In this document: piece by piece, positions 5,362-5,641 of the stretch
Numbering within the stretch: the stretch's first letter is position 1
Layout: each line of letters starts with the position of its first letter
Assembly: GCA_958445555.1 (NCBI GenBank)
Contig: CAUCSW010000059.1
Coordinates: 1-5,641 of the forward strand
Source: an uncultured Clostridia bacterium
GTDB lineage: Bacteria; Bacillota; Clostridia; Oscillospirales; Acutalibacteraceae
DNA: 5,641 nucleotides
Direction of reading: 5' to 3'
The notes under the pieces: generated by a model
What the model saw: only the letters and a program-made list of their open reading frames with translations
Database searches by the model: none
What the model was told of the DNA's origin: nothing
Translations under genes and position numbers: made by a program

Positions 5362-5641
5362 ATGACCGATGTTAAGATCAAAAAAATACAGAAGTTTCTG
5401 GAGGATAACGAGGCAGCCCTTATCACATCTGATGAAAACAGATTCTATCTGACCGGCTTTCCTTCGTCGGCGGGAACACTGTTCATAACAAATAAAAAAG
5501 CCTACTTCCTTATAGATTTCAGATACATAGAGGTCGCGCGTAAGAAGGTTCCTTTCTGCGATGTCATACTCTTTGCGGCGGGAGGACCGACCGTGTATTC
5601 TCTCGCAAAAGATGACGGTATAAAGCGGGTGTATGTCGAGG
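5362..5641 (+). CDS. Aminopeptidase P-like M24 family protein (PepP/YqhT-like), N-terminal part
   Basis: Only the first 93 codons are present; the right edge cuts the gene. They form a creatinase N-terminal domain: a start helix (about 3-15), then ALITSDENRFYLTGF (19-33), SSAGTLFIT (35-43) and the LIDFRYIEVARKKV strand-helix (50-63). This pattern is typical of cytoplasmic Xaa-Pro aminopeptidases, which release an N-terminal residue before proline. The metal-binding pita-bread domain lies beyond the window, so catalytic ligands and the PepP versus PepQ distinction cannot be checked. The ATG is preceded by AGGAAAG (5344-5350), 11 bases away, a weak and rather distant ribosome site; the whole preceding stretch is A-rich. 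It is divergent from the GH3 gene and has its own promoter and long leader. In many Firmicutes the next gene is efp, which is not visible here. Confidence 0.85.
   Translation, partial: MTDVKIKKIQKFLEDNEAALITSDENRFYLTGFPSSAGTLFITNKKAYFLIDFRYIEVARKKVPFCDVILFAAGGPTVYSLAKDDGIKRVYVE

Overview
The window looks like a chromosomal piece of an anaerobic, low-to-medium GC Gram-positive bacterium of the class Clostridia. The basis is a G5/M23 cell-wall hydrolase, a rubrerythrin, strong purine-rich Shine-Dalgarno sequences and sigma-A-type promoters. Genus or family cannot be fixed from this sequence alone. No transposase, integrase, CRISPR array, tRNA or rRNA was seen, and the gene content is ordinary housekeeping and metabolic.

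Layout: (1) 1-1221, + strand, the 3' part of a membrane-anchored murein endopeptidase (G5 + M23), open at the left edge. (2) 1222-1739, a 518-base gap with a Rho-independent terminator, a short direct repeat that partly copies the terminator arm, a GC-rich island holding a repeated hairpin, and a near-consensus promoter. (3) 1740-2285, + strand, rubrerythrin with its own promoter. (4) 2286-2606, a gap between convergent genes, dominated by a perfect 18-bp hairpin that could end transcription from both sides. (5) 2607-4748, - strand, a cytoplasmic GH3 beta-glycosidase of the BglX type. (6) 4749-5361, a 613-base divergent intergenic region with a - strand promoter and palindrome-rich leader for the glycosidase, a GC-rich fold-prone segment of unknown role, and a strong + strand promoter followed by a structured leader of about 210 nt. 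(7) 5362-5641, + strand, the first 93 codons of an aminopeptidase P-like protein (M24), cut by the right edge.

The four genes appear to be four separate transcription units rather than an operon: wall remodelling, peroxide defence, intracellular hydrolysis of imported glycosides, and proline-peptide turnover. The most interesting unexplained material is non-coding: the long leader before the M24 gene, whose segments can pair in mutually exclusive ways, and the GC-rich segment at 4944-5066. Both are inferences from hand-traced base pairing and need covariance support. No clearly new protein system was found.
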